The translations under genes were made by a program, and so were the position numbers. A DNA stretch of 64,000 nt from Nemertoderma westbladi (Eukaryota > Xenacoelomorpha > Nemertodermatida > Nemertodermatidae): contig JAUCBJ010006705.1 in the NCBI GenBank assembly GCA_032718475.1, forward strand, positions 1 through 64,000, given 5' to 3'. Below the pieces are notes generated by a model. It made no database searches and had not been told where the DNA came from. It worked only from the letters and a program-made list of their open reading frames with translations. Below, piece after piece: positions 19,801 through 32,811 of the stretch; positions within the stretch are counted from its first letter, which is position 1, and every line of letters starts with the position of its first letter.

Positions 19801-22800
19801 AGGTAAGGTAGGAGGAAGCCTTGTTCTGGCACAATAAGGTAAGGTAGGAGGAAGCCTTGTTCTGGCACAATAAGGTAAGGTAGGAGGAAGCCTTGTTCTG
19901 GCACAATAAGGTAAGGTAAGGTAGGAGGAAGCCTTGTTCTGGCACAATAAGGTAAGGTAGGAGGAAGCCTTGTTCTGGCACAATAAGGTAAGGTAAGGTA
20001 GGAGGAAGCCTTGTTCTGGCACAATAAGGTAAGGTAGGAGGAAGCCTTGTTCTGGCACAATAAGGTAAGGTAGGAGGAAGCCTTGTTCTGGTACAATAAG
20101 GTAAGGTAGGAGGAAGCCTTGTTCTGGCACAATAAGGTAAGGTAGGAGGAAGCCTTGTTCTGGCACAATAAGGTAAGGTAGGAGGAAGCCTTGTTCTGGC
20201 ACAATAAGGTAAGGTAGGAGGAAGCCTTGTTCTGGCACAATAAGGTAAGGTAAGTAGGAGGAAGCCTTGTTCTGGCACAATAAGGTAAGGTAGGAGGAAG
20301 CCTTGTTCTGGCACAATAAGGTAAGGTAGGAGGAAGCCTTGTTCTGGAACAATAAGGTAAGGTAGGAGGAAGCCTTGTTCTGGCACAATAAGGTAAGGTA
20401 AGGTAGGAGGAAGCCTTGTTCTGGCACAATAAGGTAAGGTAGGAGGAAGCCTTGTTCTGGCACAATAAGGTAAGGTAAGGTAGGAGGAAGCCTTGTTCTG
20501 GTACAATAAGGTAAGGTAGGAGGAAGCCTTGTTCTGGTACAATAAGGTAAGGTAGGAGGAAGCCTTGTTCTGGCCCAATAAGGTAAGGTAGGAGGAAGCC
20601 TTGTTCTGGCACAATAAGGTAAGGTAAGGTAGGAGGAAGCCTTGTTCTGGCACAATAAGGTAAGGTAGGAGGAAGCCTTGTTCTGGCACAATAAGGTAAG
20701 GTAGGAGGAAGCCTTGTTCTGGCACAATAAGGTAAGGTAGGAGGAAGCCTTGTTCTGGCACAATAAGGTAAGGTAGGAGGAAGCCTTGTTCTGGCACAAT
20801 AAGGTAAGGTAGGAGGAAGCCTTGTTCTGGCACAATAAGGTAAGGTAGGAGGAAGCCTTGTTCTGGCACAATAAGGTAAGGTAGGAGGAAGCCTTGTTCT
20901 GGCACAATAAGGTAAGGTAAGGTAGGAGGGAGCCTTGTTCTGGCACAATAAGGTAAGGTAAGGTAGGAGGAGCCTTGTTCTGGCACAATAAGGTAAGGTT
21001 AGGTAGGAGGAAGCCTTGTTCTGGTACAATAAGGTAAGGTAGGAGGAGGCCTTGTTCTGGAACAATAAGGTAAGGTAGGAGGAAGCCTTGTTCTGGTACA
21101 ATAAGGTAAGGTAGGAGGAAGCCTTGTTCTGGAACAATAAGGTAAGGTAGGAGGAAGCCTTGTTCTGGCACAATAAGGTAAGTTAGGAGGAAGCCTTGTT
21201 CTGGCACAATAAGGTAAGGTAGGAGGAAGCCTTGTTCTGGCACAATAAGGTAAGGTAGGAGGAAGCCTTGTTCTGGTACAATAAGGTAAGGTAGTAGGAA
21301 GCCTTGTTCTGGCACAATAAGGTAAGGTAGGAGGAAGCCTTGTTCTGGTACAATAAGGTAAGGTAGGAGGAAGCCTTGTTCTGGCACAATAAGGTAAGGT
21401 AGGAGGAAGCCTTGTTCTGGCACAATAAGGTAAGGTAGGAGGAAGCCTTGTTCTGGCACAATAAGGTAAGGTAGGAGGAAGCCTTGTTCTGGCACAATAA
21501 GGTAAGGTAAGGTAGGAGGGAGCCTTGTTCTGGCACAATAAGGTAAGGTAAGGTAGGAGGGAGCCTTGTTCTAGCACAATAAGGTAAGGTAAGGTAGGAG
21601 GAAGCCTTGTTCTGGCACAATAAGGTAAGGTAGGAGGAAGCCTTGTTCTGGCACAATAAGGTAAGGTAGGAGGAAGCCTTGTTCTGGTACAATAAGGTAA
21701 GGTAGGAGGAAGCCTTGTTCTGGCACAATAAGGTAAGGTAGTAGGAAGCCTTGTTCTGGCACAATAAGGTAAGGTAGGAGGAAGCCTTGTTCTGGTACAA
21801 TAAGGTAAGGTAGGAGGAAGCCTTGTTCTGGCACAATAAGGTAAGGTAGGAGGAAGCCTTGTTCTGGCACAATAAGGTAAGGTAGGAGGAAGCCTTGTTC
21901 TGGCACAATAAGGTAAGGTAGGAGGAAGCCTTGTTCTGGCACAATAAGGTAAGGTAAGGTAGGAGGGAGCCTTGTTCTGGCACAATAAGGTAAGGTAAGG
22001 TAGGAGGGAGCCTTGTTCTGGCACAATAAGGTAAGGTAAGGTAGGAGGAAGCCTTGTTCTGGTACAATAAGGTAAGGTAGGAGGAGGCCTTGTTCTGGAA
22101 CAATAAGGTAAGGTAGGAGGAAGCCTTGTTCTGGTACAATAAGGTAAGGTAGGAGGAAGCCTTGTTCTGGCACAATAAGGTAAGGTAGGAGGAAGCCTTG
22201 TTCTGGCACAATAAGGTAAGGTAGGAGGAAGCCTTGTTCTGGTACAATAAGGTAAGGTAGGAGGAAGCCTTGTTCTGACACAATAAGGTAAGGTAGGAGG
22301 AAGCCTTGTTCTGGCACAATAAGGTAAGGTAGGAGGAAGCCTTGTTCTGGTACAATAAGGTAAGGTAGGAGGAAGCCTTGTTCTGGTACAATAAGGTAAG
22401 GTAGGAGGAAGCCTTGTTCTGGCACAATAAGGTAAGGTAGGAGGAAGCCTTGTTCTGGCACAATAAGGTAAGGTAGGAGGAAGCCTTGTTCTGGCACAAT
22501 AAGGTAAGGTAGGAGGAAGCCTTGTTCTGGCACAATAAGGTAAGTTAGGAGGAAGCCTTGTTCTGGCACAATAAGGTAAGGTAGGAGGAAGCCTTGTTCT
22601 GGCACAATAAGGTAAGGTAGGAGGAAGCCTTGTTCTGGTACAATAAGGTAAGGTAGGAGGAAGCCTTGTTCTGGCACAATAAGGTAAGGTAGGAGGAAGC
22701 CTTGTTCTGGCACAATAAGGTAAGGTAGGAGGAAGCCTTGTTCTGGCACAATAAGGTAAGTTAGGAGGAAGCCTTGTTCTGGCACAATAAGGTAAGGTAG

Positions 22801-25800
22801 GAGGAAGCCTTGTTCTGGCACAATAAGGTAAGGTAGGAGGAAGCCTTGTTCTGGTACAATAAGGTAAGGTAGTAGGAAGCCTTGTTCTGGCACAATAAGG
22901 TAAGGTAGGAGGAAGCCTTGTTCTGGTACAATAAGGTAAGGTAGGAGGAAGCCTTGTTCTGGCACAATAAGGTAAGGTAGGAGGAAGCCTTGTTCTGGCA
23001 CAATAAGGTAAGGTAGGAGGAAGCCTTGTTCTGGCACAATAAGGTAAGGTAGGAGGAAGCCTTGTTCTGGCACAATAAGGTAAGGTAAGGTAGGAGGGAG
23101 CCTTGTTCTGGCACAATAAGGTAAGGTAAGGTAGGAGGGAGCCTTGTTCTAGCACAATAAGGTAAGGTAAGGTAGGAGGAAGCCTTGTTCTGGCACAATA
23201 AGGTAAGGTAGGAGGAAGCCTTGTTCTGGCACAATAAGGTAAGGTAGGAGGAAGCCTTGTTCTGGTACAATAAGGTAAGGTAGGAGGAAGCCTTGTTCTG
23301 GCACAATAAGGTAAGGTAGTAGGAAGCCTTGTTCTGGCACAATAAGGTAAGGTAGGAGGAAGCCTTGTTCTGGTACAATAAGGTAAGGTAGGAGGAAGCC
23401 TTGTTCTGGCACAATAAGGTAAGGTAGGAGGAAGCCTTGTTCTGGCACAATAAGGTAAGGTAGGAGGAAGCCTTGTTCTGGCACAATAAGGTAAGGTAGG
23501 AGGAAGCCTTGTTCTGGCACAATAAGGTAAGGTAAGGTAGGAGGGAGCCTTGTTCTGGCACAATAAGGTAAGGTAAGGTAGGAGGGAGCCTTGTTCTGGC
23601 ACAATAAGGTAAGGTAAGGTAGGAGGAAGCCTTGTTCTGGTACAATAAGGTAAGGTAGGAGGAGGCCTTGTTCTGGAACAATAAGGTAAGGTAGGAGGAA
23701 GCCTTGTTCTGGTACAATAAGGTAAGGTAGGAGGAAGCCTTGTTCTGGCACAATAAGGTAAGGTAGGAGGAAGCCTTGTTCTGGCACAATAAGGTAAGGT
23801 AGGAGGAAGCCTTGTTCTGGTACAATAAGGTAAGGTAGGAGGAAGCCTTGTTCTGACACAATAAGGTAAGGTAGGAGGAAGCCTTGTTCTGGCACAATAA
23901 GGTAAGATAAGGTAGGAGGGATCCTTGTTCTGGCACAATAAGGTAAGATAAGGTAGGAAGGATCCTTGTTCTGGCACAATAAGGTTATTGTAGGAGGCAG
24001 CCTTGTTCTGGCACAATAATGTAAGGTAGGAGGAAGCCTTGTTCTGGTACAATAAGGTAAGGAAGGAGGAAGCCTTGTTCTGGCACAATAAGGTAAGGTA
24101 AGGTAGGAGGAAGCCTTGTTCTGACACAATAAGGTAAGGTAGGAGGAAGCCTTGTTCTGGCACAATAAGGTAAGATAAGGTAGGAGGGATCCTTGTTCTG
24201 GCACAATAAGGTAAGATAAGGTAGGAAGGATCCTTGTTCTGGCACAATAAGGTTATTGTAGGAGGCAGCCTTGTTCTGGCACAATAATGTAAGGTAGGAG
24301 GAAGCCTTGTTCTGGCACAATAAGGTAAGGTAGGAGGAAGCCTTGTTCTGGCACAATAAGGTAAGATAAGGTAGGAGGAAGCCTTGTTCTGGCACAATAA
24401 GGTAAGATAAGGTAGGAGGGATCCTTGTTCTGGAACAATAAGGTAAGGTAGGAGGAAGCCTTGTTCTGGCACAATAAGGTAAGGTAGGAGGAAGCCTTGT
24501 TCTGGCAAAATAAGGTAAGATAAAGTTGGAGGAAGCCTTGTTCTGGCACAATAAGGTAAGATAAGGTAGGAGGAAGCCTTGTTCTGGCACAATAAGGTAA
24601 GGTAAGGTAGGAGGAAGCCTTGTTCTGGCACAATAAGGTAAGGTAGGAGGAAGCCTTGTTCTGGCACAATAAGGTAAGATAAGGTAGGAGGGATCCTTGT
24701 TCTGGCACAATAAGGTAAGATAAGGTAGGAAGGATCCTTGTTCTGGCACAATAAGGTTATTGTAGGAGGCAGCCTTGTTCTGGCACAATAATGTAAGGTA
24801 GGAGGAAGCCTTGTTCTGGCACAATAAGGTAAGGTAGGAGGAAGCCTTGTTCTGGCACAATAAGGTAAGATAAGGTAGGAGGAAGCCTTGTTCTGGCACA
24901 ATAAGGTAAGATAAGGTAGGAGGGATCCTTGTTCTGGCACAATAAGGTAAGGTAGGAGGAAACCTTGTTCTGGCACAATAAGGTAAGATAAGGTAGGAGG
25001 GATCCTTGTTCTGGCACAATAAGGTAAGGTAGGAGGAAACCTTGTTCTGGCACAATAAGGTAAGGTAGGAGGAAGCCTTGTTCTGGCACAATAAGGTAAG
25101 GTAGGAGGAAGCCTTGTTCTGGCACAATAAGGTAAGGTAGGAGGAAGCCTTGTTCTGGCACAATAAGGTAAGGTAGGAGGAAGCCTTGTTCTGGCACAAT
25201 AAGGTAAGGTAGGATGAAGCCTTGTTCTGGCACAATAAGGTAGGGTAGGAGGAAGCCTTGTTCTGGCACAATAAGGTAAGGTAGGAGGAATCCTTGTTCT
25301 GGCACAATAAGGTAAGGTAAGGTAGGAGGAAGCCTTGTTCTGGCACAATAAGGTAAGGTCGGAGGAAGCCTTGTTCTGGCACAATAAGGTAAGGTAAGGT
25401 AGGATGAAGCCTTGTTCTGGCACAATAAGTTAAGGTAGGAGGAAGCCTTGTTCTGGCACAATAAGGTAAGGTAGGAGGAAGCCTTTTTCTGGCACAATAA
25501 GGTAAGGTAAGGTAGGAGGAAGCCTTGTTCTGGCACAATAAGGTAGGGTAGGAGGAAGCCTTGTTCTGGCACAATAAGGTAAGGTAGGAGGAAGCCTTGT
25601 TCTGGCATAATAAGGTAATGTTGGAGGAAGCCTTGTTCTGGCACAATAAGGTAAGGTAGGAGTAAGCCTTGTTCTGGCCCAATAAGGTAAGGTAGGAGGA
25701 AGCCTTGTTCTGGCACAATAAGGTAAGGTAAGGTAGGAGGAAGCCTTGTTCTGGCACAATAAGGTAAGGTAGGAGGAAGCCTTGTTCTGGCACAATAAGG

Positions 25801-28800
25801 TAAGATAAGGTAGGAGGGATCCTTGTTCTGGAACAATAAGGTAAGGTAGGAGGAAGCCTTGTTCTGGCACAATAAGGTAAGGTAGGAGGAAGCCTTGTTC
25901 TGGCACAATAAGGTAAGATAAGGTAGGAGGGATCCTTGTTCTGGCACAATAAGGTAAGATAAGGTAGGAAGGATCCTTGTTCTGGCACAATAAGGTTATT
26001 GTAGGAGGCAGCCTTGTTCTGGCACAATAATGTAAGGTAGGAGGAAGCCTTGTTCTGGCACAATAAGGTAAGGTAGGAGGAAGCCTTGTTCTGGCACAAT
26101 AAGGTAAGATAAGGTAGGAGGAAGCCTTGTTCTGGCACAATAAGGTAAGATAAGGTAGGAGGGATCCTTGTTCTGGCACAATAAGGTAAGGTAGGAGGAA
26201 ACCTTGTTCTGGCACAATAAGGTAAGATAAGGTAGGAGGGATCCTTGTTCTGGCACAATAAGGTAAGGTAGGAGGAAACCTTGTTCTGGCACAATAAGGT
26301 AAGGTAGGAGGAAGCCTTGTTCTGGCACAATAAGGTAAGGTAGGAGGAAGCCTTGTTCTGGCACAATAAGGTAAGGTAGGAGGAAGCCTTGTTCTGGCAC
26401 AATAAGGTAAGGTAGGAGGAAGCCTTGTTCTGGCACAATAAGGTAAGGTAGGATGAAGCCTTGTTCTGGCACAATAAGGTAGGGTAGGAGGAAGCCTTTT
26501 TCTGGCACAATAAGGTAAGGTAAGGTAGGAGGAAGCCTTGTTCTGGCACAATAAGGTAGGGTAGGAGGAAGCCTTGTTCTGGCACAATAAGGTAAGGTAG
26601 GAGGAAGCCTTGTTCTGGCATAATAAGGTAATGTTGGAGGAAGCCTTGTTCTGGCACAATAAGGTAAGGTAGGAGTAAGCCTTGTTCTGGCCCAATAAGG
26701 TAAGGTAGGAGGAAGCCTTGTTCTGGCACAATAAGGTAAGGTAAGGTAGGAGGAAGCCTTGTTCTGGCACAATAAGGTAAGGTAGGAGGAAGCCTTGTTC
26801 TGGCACAATAAGGTAAGATAAGGTAGGAGGGATCCTTGTTCTGGAACAATAAGGTAAGGTAGGAGGAAGCCTTGTTCTGGCACAATAAGGTAAGGTAGGA
26901 GGAAGCCTTGTTCTGGCACAATAAGGTAAGATAAGGTAGGAGGGATCCTTGTTCTGGCACAATAAGGTAAGATAAGGTAGGAAGGATCCTTGTTCTGGCA
27001 CAATAAGGTTATTGTAGGAGGCAGCCTTGTTCTGGCACAATAATGTAAGGTAGGAGGAAGCCTTGTTCTGGCACAATAAGGTAAGGTAGGAGGAAGCCTT
27101 GTTCTGGCACAATAAGGTAAGGTAGGATGAAGCCTTGTTCTGGCACAATAAGGTAAGGTAGGAGGAAGCCTTTTTCTGGCACAATAAGGTAAGGTAAGGT
27201 AGGAGGAAGCCTTGTTCTGGCACAATAAGGTAGGGTAGGAGGAAGCCTTGTTCTGGCACAATAAGGTAAGGTAGGAGGAAGCCTTGTTCTGGCATAATAA
27301 GGTAATGTTGGAGGAAGCCTTGTTCTGGCACAATAAGGTAAGGTAGGAGTAAGCCTTGTTCTGGCCCAATAAGGTAAGGTAGGAGGAAGCCTTGTTCTGG
27401 CACAATAAGGTAAGGTAAGGTAGGAGGAAGCCTTGTTCTGGCACAATAAGGTAAGGTAGGAGGAAGCCTTGTTCTGGCACAATAAGGTAAGATAAGGTAG
27501 GAGGGATCCTTGTTCTGGAACAATAAGGTAAGGTAGGAGGAAGCCTTGTTCTGGCACAATAAGGTAAGGTAGGAGGAAGCCTTGTTCTGGCACAATAAGG
27601 TAAGATAAGGTAGGAGGGATCCTTGTTCTGGCACAATAAGGTAAGATAAGGTAGGAAGGATCCTTGTTCTGGCACAATAAGGTTATTGTAGGAGGCAGCC
27701 TTGTTCTGGCACAATAATGTAAGGTAGGAGGAAGCCTTGTTCTGGCACAATAAGGTAAGGTAGGAGGAAACCTTGTTCTGGCACAATAAGGTAAGATAAG
27801 GTAGGAGGAAGCCTTGTTCTGGCACAATAAGGTAAGATAAGGTAGGAGGGATCCTTGTTCTGGCACAATAAGGTAAGGTAGGAGGAAACCTTGTTCTGGC
27901 ACAATAAGGTAAGATAAGGTAGGAGGGATCCTTGTTCTGGCACAATAAGGTAAGGTAGGAGGAAACCTTGTTCTGGCACAATAAGGTAAGGTAGGAGGAA
28001 GCCTTGTTCTGGCACAATAAGGTAAGGTAGGAGGAAGCCTTGTTCTGGCACAATAAGGTAAGGTAGGAGGAAGCCTTGTTCTGGCACAATAAGGTAAGGT
28101 AGGAGGAAGCCTTGTTCTGGCACAATAAGGTAAGGTAGGATGAAGCCTTGTTCTGGCACAATAAGGTAGGGTAGGAGGAAGCCTTGTTCTGGCACAATAA
28201 GGTAAGGTAGGAGGAATCCTTGTTCTGGCACAATAAGGTAAGGTAAGGTAGGAGGAAGCCTTGTTCTGGCACAATAAGGTAAGGTCGGAGGAAGCCTTGT
28301 TCTGGCACAATAAGGTAAGGTAAGGTAGGATGAAGCCTTGTTCTGGCACAATAAGTTAAGGTAGGAGGAAGCCTTGTTCTGGCACAATAAGGTAAGGTAG
28401 GAGGAAGCCTTTTTCTGGCACAATAAGGTAAGGTAAGGTAGGAGGAAGCCTTGTTCTGGCACAATAAGGTAGGGTAGGAGGAAGCCTTGTTCTGGCACAA
28501 TAAGGTAAGGTAGGAGGAAGCCTTGTTCTGGCATAATAAGGTAATGTTGGAGGAAGCCTTGTTCTGGCACAATAAGGTAAGGTAGGAGTAAGCCTTGTTC
28601 TGGCCCAATAAGGTAAGGTAGGAGGAAGCCTTGTTCTGGCACAATAAGGTAAGGTAAGGTAGGAGGAAGCCTTGTTCTGGCACAATAAGGTAAGGTAGGA
28701 GGAAGCCTTGTTCTGGCACAATAAGGTAAGGTGAGGTAGGAGGAAGCCTTGTTCTGGCACAATAAGGTAAGGTAGGAGGAAGCCTTGTTCTGGCACAATA

Positions 28801-31800
28801 AGGTAAGGTAAGGTAGAAGGAAGCCTTGTTCTGGCACAATAAGGTAAGGTAGGAGGAAGCCTTATTCTGGCACAATAAGGTAAAGTAGGAGGAAGCCTTG
28901 TTCTGGCCCAATAAGGTAAGGTAGGAGGAAGCCTTGTTCTGGCACAATAAGGTAAGGTAGGACGAAGCCTTGTTCTGGCACAATAAGGCAAGGTAGGAGG
29001 AGGCCTTGTTCTTGCACAATAAGGTAAGGTAAGGTAGGAGGAAGCCTTGTTCTGGCACAATAAGGTAAGGTAGGAGGAAGCCTTGTTCTGGCACAATAAG
29101 GTAAGGTAGGAGGAAGCCTTGTTCTGGCACAATAACGTAAGGTAGGAGGAAGCCTTGTTCTGGCACAATAAGGTAAGGTAGGAGGAGGCCTTGTTCTTGC
29201 ACAATAAGGTAAGGTAAGGTAGGAGGAAGCCTTGTTCTGGCACAATAAGGTAAGGTAGGAGGAAGCCTTGTTCTGGCACAATAAGGCAAGGTAGGAGGAG
29301 GCCTTGTTCTTGCACAATAAGGTAAGGTAAGGTAGGAGGAAGCCTTGTTCTGGCACAATAAGGTAAGGTAGGAGGAAGCCTTGTTCTGGCACAATAACGT
29401 AAGGTAGGAGGAAGCCTTGTTCTGGCACAATAAGGTAAGGTAGGAGGAAGCCTTGTTCTGGCACAATAAGGTAAGTTAGGAGGAAGCCTTGTTCTGGTAC
29501 AATAAGGTAAGGTAGGAGGAAGCCTTGTTCTGGCACAATAAGGTAAGTTAGGAGGAAGCCTTGTTCTGGTACAATAAGGTAAGGTAGGAGGAAGCCTTGT
29601 TCTAGCACAATAAGGTAAGGTAGGAGGAAGCCTTGTTCTGGCACAATAAGGTAAGGTAGGAGGAAGCCTTGTTCTGGCACAATAAGGTAAGGTAGGAGGA
29701 AGCCTTGTTCTGGCACAATAAGGTAAGGTAGGAGGAAGCCTTGTTCTGGCACAATAAGGTAAGGTAGGAGGAAGCCTTGTTCTGGCACAATAAGGTAAGG
29801 TAGGAGGAAGCCTTGTTCTGGCACAATAAGGTAAGGTAGGAGGAAGCCTTGTTCTGGCACAATAAGGTAAGGTAGGAGGAAGCCTTGTTCTGGCACAATA
29901 AGGTAAGGTAAGGTAGGAGGAAGCCTTGTTCTGGCACAATAAGGTAAGGTAGGAGGAGGCCTTGTTCTGGCACAATAAGGTAAGGTAAGGTAGGAGGAAG
30001 CCTTTGTTCTGGTCCAATAAGGTAAGGTAAGGTAGGAGGAAGCCTTGTTCTGGCACAATAAGGTAAGGTAAGGTAGGAGGAAGCCTTGTTCTGGCACAAT
30101 AAGGTAAGGTAGGAGGAAGCCTTGTTCTGGTACAATAAGGTAAGGTAGGAGGAAGCCTTTTTCTGGCACAATAAGGTAAGGTAAGGTAGGAGGAAGCCTT
30201 GTTCTGGCACAATAAGGTAAGGTGAGGTAGGAGGAAGCCTTGTTCTGGCACAATAAGGTAAGGTAGGAGGAAGCCTTGTTCTGGCACAATAAGGTAAGGT
30301 AAGGTAGAAGGAAGCCTTGTTCTGGCACAATAAGGTAAGGTAGGAGGAAGCCTTATTCTGGCACAATAAGGTAAAGTACGGTAGGAGGAAGCCTTGTTCT
30401 GGCACAATAAGGTAAGGTAGGAGGAAGCCTTGTTCTGGCACAATAAGGTAAGGTAAGGTAGGAGGAAGCCATGTTCTGGCACAATAAAGTAAGGTAAGGT
30501 AGGAGGAAGCCTTGTTCTGGCACAATAAGGTAAGGTAGGAGGAAGCCTTGTTCTGGCACAATAAGGTAAGGTAAGGTAGGAGGAAGCCTTGTTCTGGCAC
30601 AATAAGGTAAGGTAGGAGGTAGCCTTGTTCTGGCACAATAAGGTAAGGTAGGAGGAAGCCTTGTTCTGGCACAATAAGGTAAGGTAGGAAGAAGACTTGT
30701 TCTGGCACAATAAGGTAAGGTAGGAGGAAGCCTTGTTCTGGCACAATAAGGTAAGGTAGGAGGAAGCCTTGTTCTGGCCCAATAAGGTAAGGTAAGGTAG
30801 GAGGAAGCCTTGTTCTGGCACAATAACACAATAAGGTAAGGTAGGAGGAAGCCTTGTTCTGGCACAATAAGGTAAGGTAGGAGGAAGCCTTGTTCTGGCA
30901 CAATAAGGTAAGGTAGGAGGAAGCCTTGTTCTGGCACAATAAGGTAAGGTAGGAGGAAGCCTTGTTCTGGCACAATAAGGTAAGGTAAGGTAGGAGGAAG
31001 CCTTGTTCTGGCACAATAAGGTAAGGTAGGAGGAAGCCTTGTTCTGGCACAATAAGGTAAGGTAGGAGGAAGCCTTGTTCTGGCACAATAAGGTAAGGTA
31101 GGACGAAGCCTTGTTCTGGCACAATAAGGCAAGGTAGGAGGAAGCCTTGTTCTTGCACAATAAGGTAAGGTAAGGTAGGAGGAAGCCTTGTTCTGGCACA
31201 ATAAGGTAAGGTAGGAGGAAGCCTTGTTCTGGCACAATAAGGTAAGGTAAGGTAGGAGGAAGCCTTGTTCTGGCACAATAAGGTAAGGTAGGAGGAGGCC
31301 TTGTTCTGGCACAATAAGGTAAGGTAAGGTAGGAGGAAGCCTTTGTTCTGGTCCAATAAGGTAAGGTAAGGTAGGAGGAAGCCTTGTTCTGGCACAATAA
31401 GGTAAGGTAAGGTAGGAGGAAGCCTTGTTCTGGCACAATAAGGTAAGGTAGGAGGAAGCCTTGTTCTGGTACAATAAGGTAAGGTAGGAGGAAGCCTTTT
31501 TCTGGCACAATAAGGTAAGGTAAGGTAGGAGGAAGACTTGTTCTGGCACAATAAGGTAAGGTAAGGTAGGAGGAAGCCTTGTTCTGGCACAATAAGGTAA
31601 GGTAGAAGGAAGCCTTGTTCTGGCACAATAAGGTAAGGTAGGAGGAAGCCTTGTTCTGGCACAATAAGGTAAGGTAGGAGGAAGCCTTGTTCTGGCACAA
31701 TAAGGTAAGGTAGGAGGAAGCCTTGTTCTGGCACAATAGGGTAAGGTAAGAGGAAGCCTTGTTCTGGCACAATAAGGTAAGGTAGGAGGAAGCCTTGTTC

Positions 31801-32811
31801 TGGCCCAATAAGGTAAGGTAGGAGGAAGCCTTGTTCTGGCACAATAAGGTAAGGTAGGAGGAAGCCTTGTTCTGGCACAATAAGGTAAGGTAGGAGGAAG
31901 CCTTGTTCTGGCACAATAAGGTAAGGTAGGAGGAAGCCTTGTTCTGGCACAATATGGTAAGGTAGGAGGAAGCCTTGTTCTGGCACAATAAGGTAAGGTA
32001 AGGTAAGGTAGGAGGAAGCCTTGTTCTGGCACAATAAGGTAAGATAGGAGGAATCCTTATTCTGGCACAATAAGGTAAAGTAAGGTAGGAGGAAGCCTTG
32101 TTCTGGCACAATAAGGTAAGGTAGGAGGAAGCCTTGTTCTGGCACAATAATGTAAGGTAGGAGGAAGCCTTGTTCTGGCACAATAAGGTAAGGTAAGGTA
32201 GGAGGGAGCCTTGTTCAGGCACAATAACGTAAGGTAGGAGGAAGCCTTGTTCTGGCACAATAAGGTAAGGTAGGAGGAAGCCTTGTTCTGGCACAATAAG
32301 GTAAGGTAGGAGGAAGCCTTGTTCTGGCACAATAAGGTAAGGTAGGAGGAAGCCTTGTTCTGGCACAATAAGGTAAGGTAAGGTAGGAGGAAGCCTTGTT
32401 CTGGCACAATACGGTAAAGTAAGGTAGGAGGAAGCCTTGTTCTGGCACAATAAGGTAAGGTAAGGTAGGAGGGAGCCTTGTTCAGGCACAATAAGGTAAG
32501 GTAGGAGGAAGCCTTGTTCTGGCACAATAAGGTAAGGTAGGAGGAAGCCTTGTTCTGGCACAATAAGGTAAGGTAGGAGGAAGCCTTGTTCTGGCACAAT
32601 AAGGTAAGGTAAGGTAGGAGGAAGCCTTGTTCTGGCACAATAAGGTAAGGTAGGAGGAAGCCTTGTTCTGGCACAATAAGGTAAGGTAAGGTAGGAGGAA
32701 GCCTTGTTCTGGCACAATAAGGTAAGGTAGGAGGAGGCCTTGTTCTGGCACAATAAGGTAAGGTAAGGTAGGAGGAAGCCTTGTTCTGGTCCAATAAGGT
32801 AAGGTAAGGTA
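13821..32811 (+). repeat. 36-bp satellite made of exon end plus 5' splice site, left block
   Basis: The unit is 27 nt identical to the end of the exon at 13759-13847 (GAGGAAGCCTTG ... CACAATAAG) followed by GTAAGGTAG. By length there are about 510 copies. Length variants of 41 and 46 bp arise from one or two extra GTAAG pentamers. The block is very uniform at about 17041-18550. At about 23.9-28.9 kb it has higher-order structure marked by a variant GGTTATTGTAGGAGGCAG unit near 23983, 24251, 24754, 25994, 27007 and 27681, together with AAGATAAGGTAGGAGGGATCC-type units. All minus-strand frames are open because the unit has no stop there and 36 is divisible by three. I do not treat those frames as genes. 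Confidence 0.95.
32807..32811. repeat. Target-site duplication, left copy (AGGTA)
   Basis: The five bases before the LTR start TGTTTGCGC equal the five bases after the other LTR (51480-51484). Satellite sequence contains AGGTA often, so a chance match is possible, but length and position fit Bel/Pao integration. Confidence 0.75.

Noticed and set aside
13696-32794. Very long minus-strand frames (up to 1879 codons) made of repeats such as CARTRLPPTLPY, LIVPEQGFLLPY and TLLCQNKASSYL
   Set aside because: The 36-bp unit has no stop in any minus-strand frame, and 5-bp insertions just switch among three open frames. No start context, composition or splice pattern supports a protein; these follow from the period being divisible by three.
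13821-32811. CRISPR-like array
   Set aside because: Units abut without unique spacers, variation is scattered point change and pentamer gain, and the setting is an animal genome.
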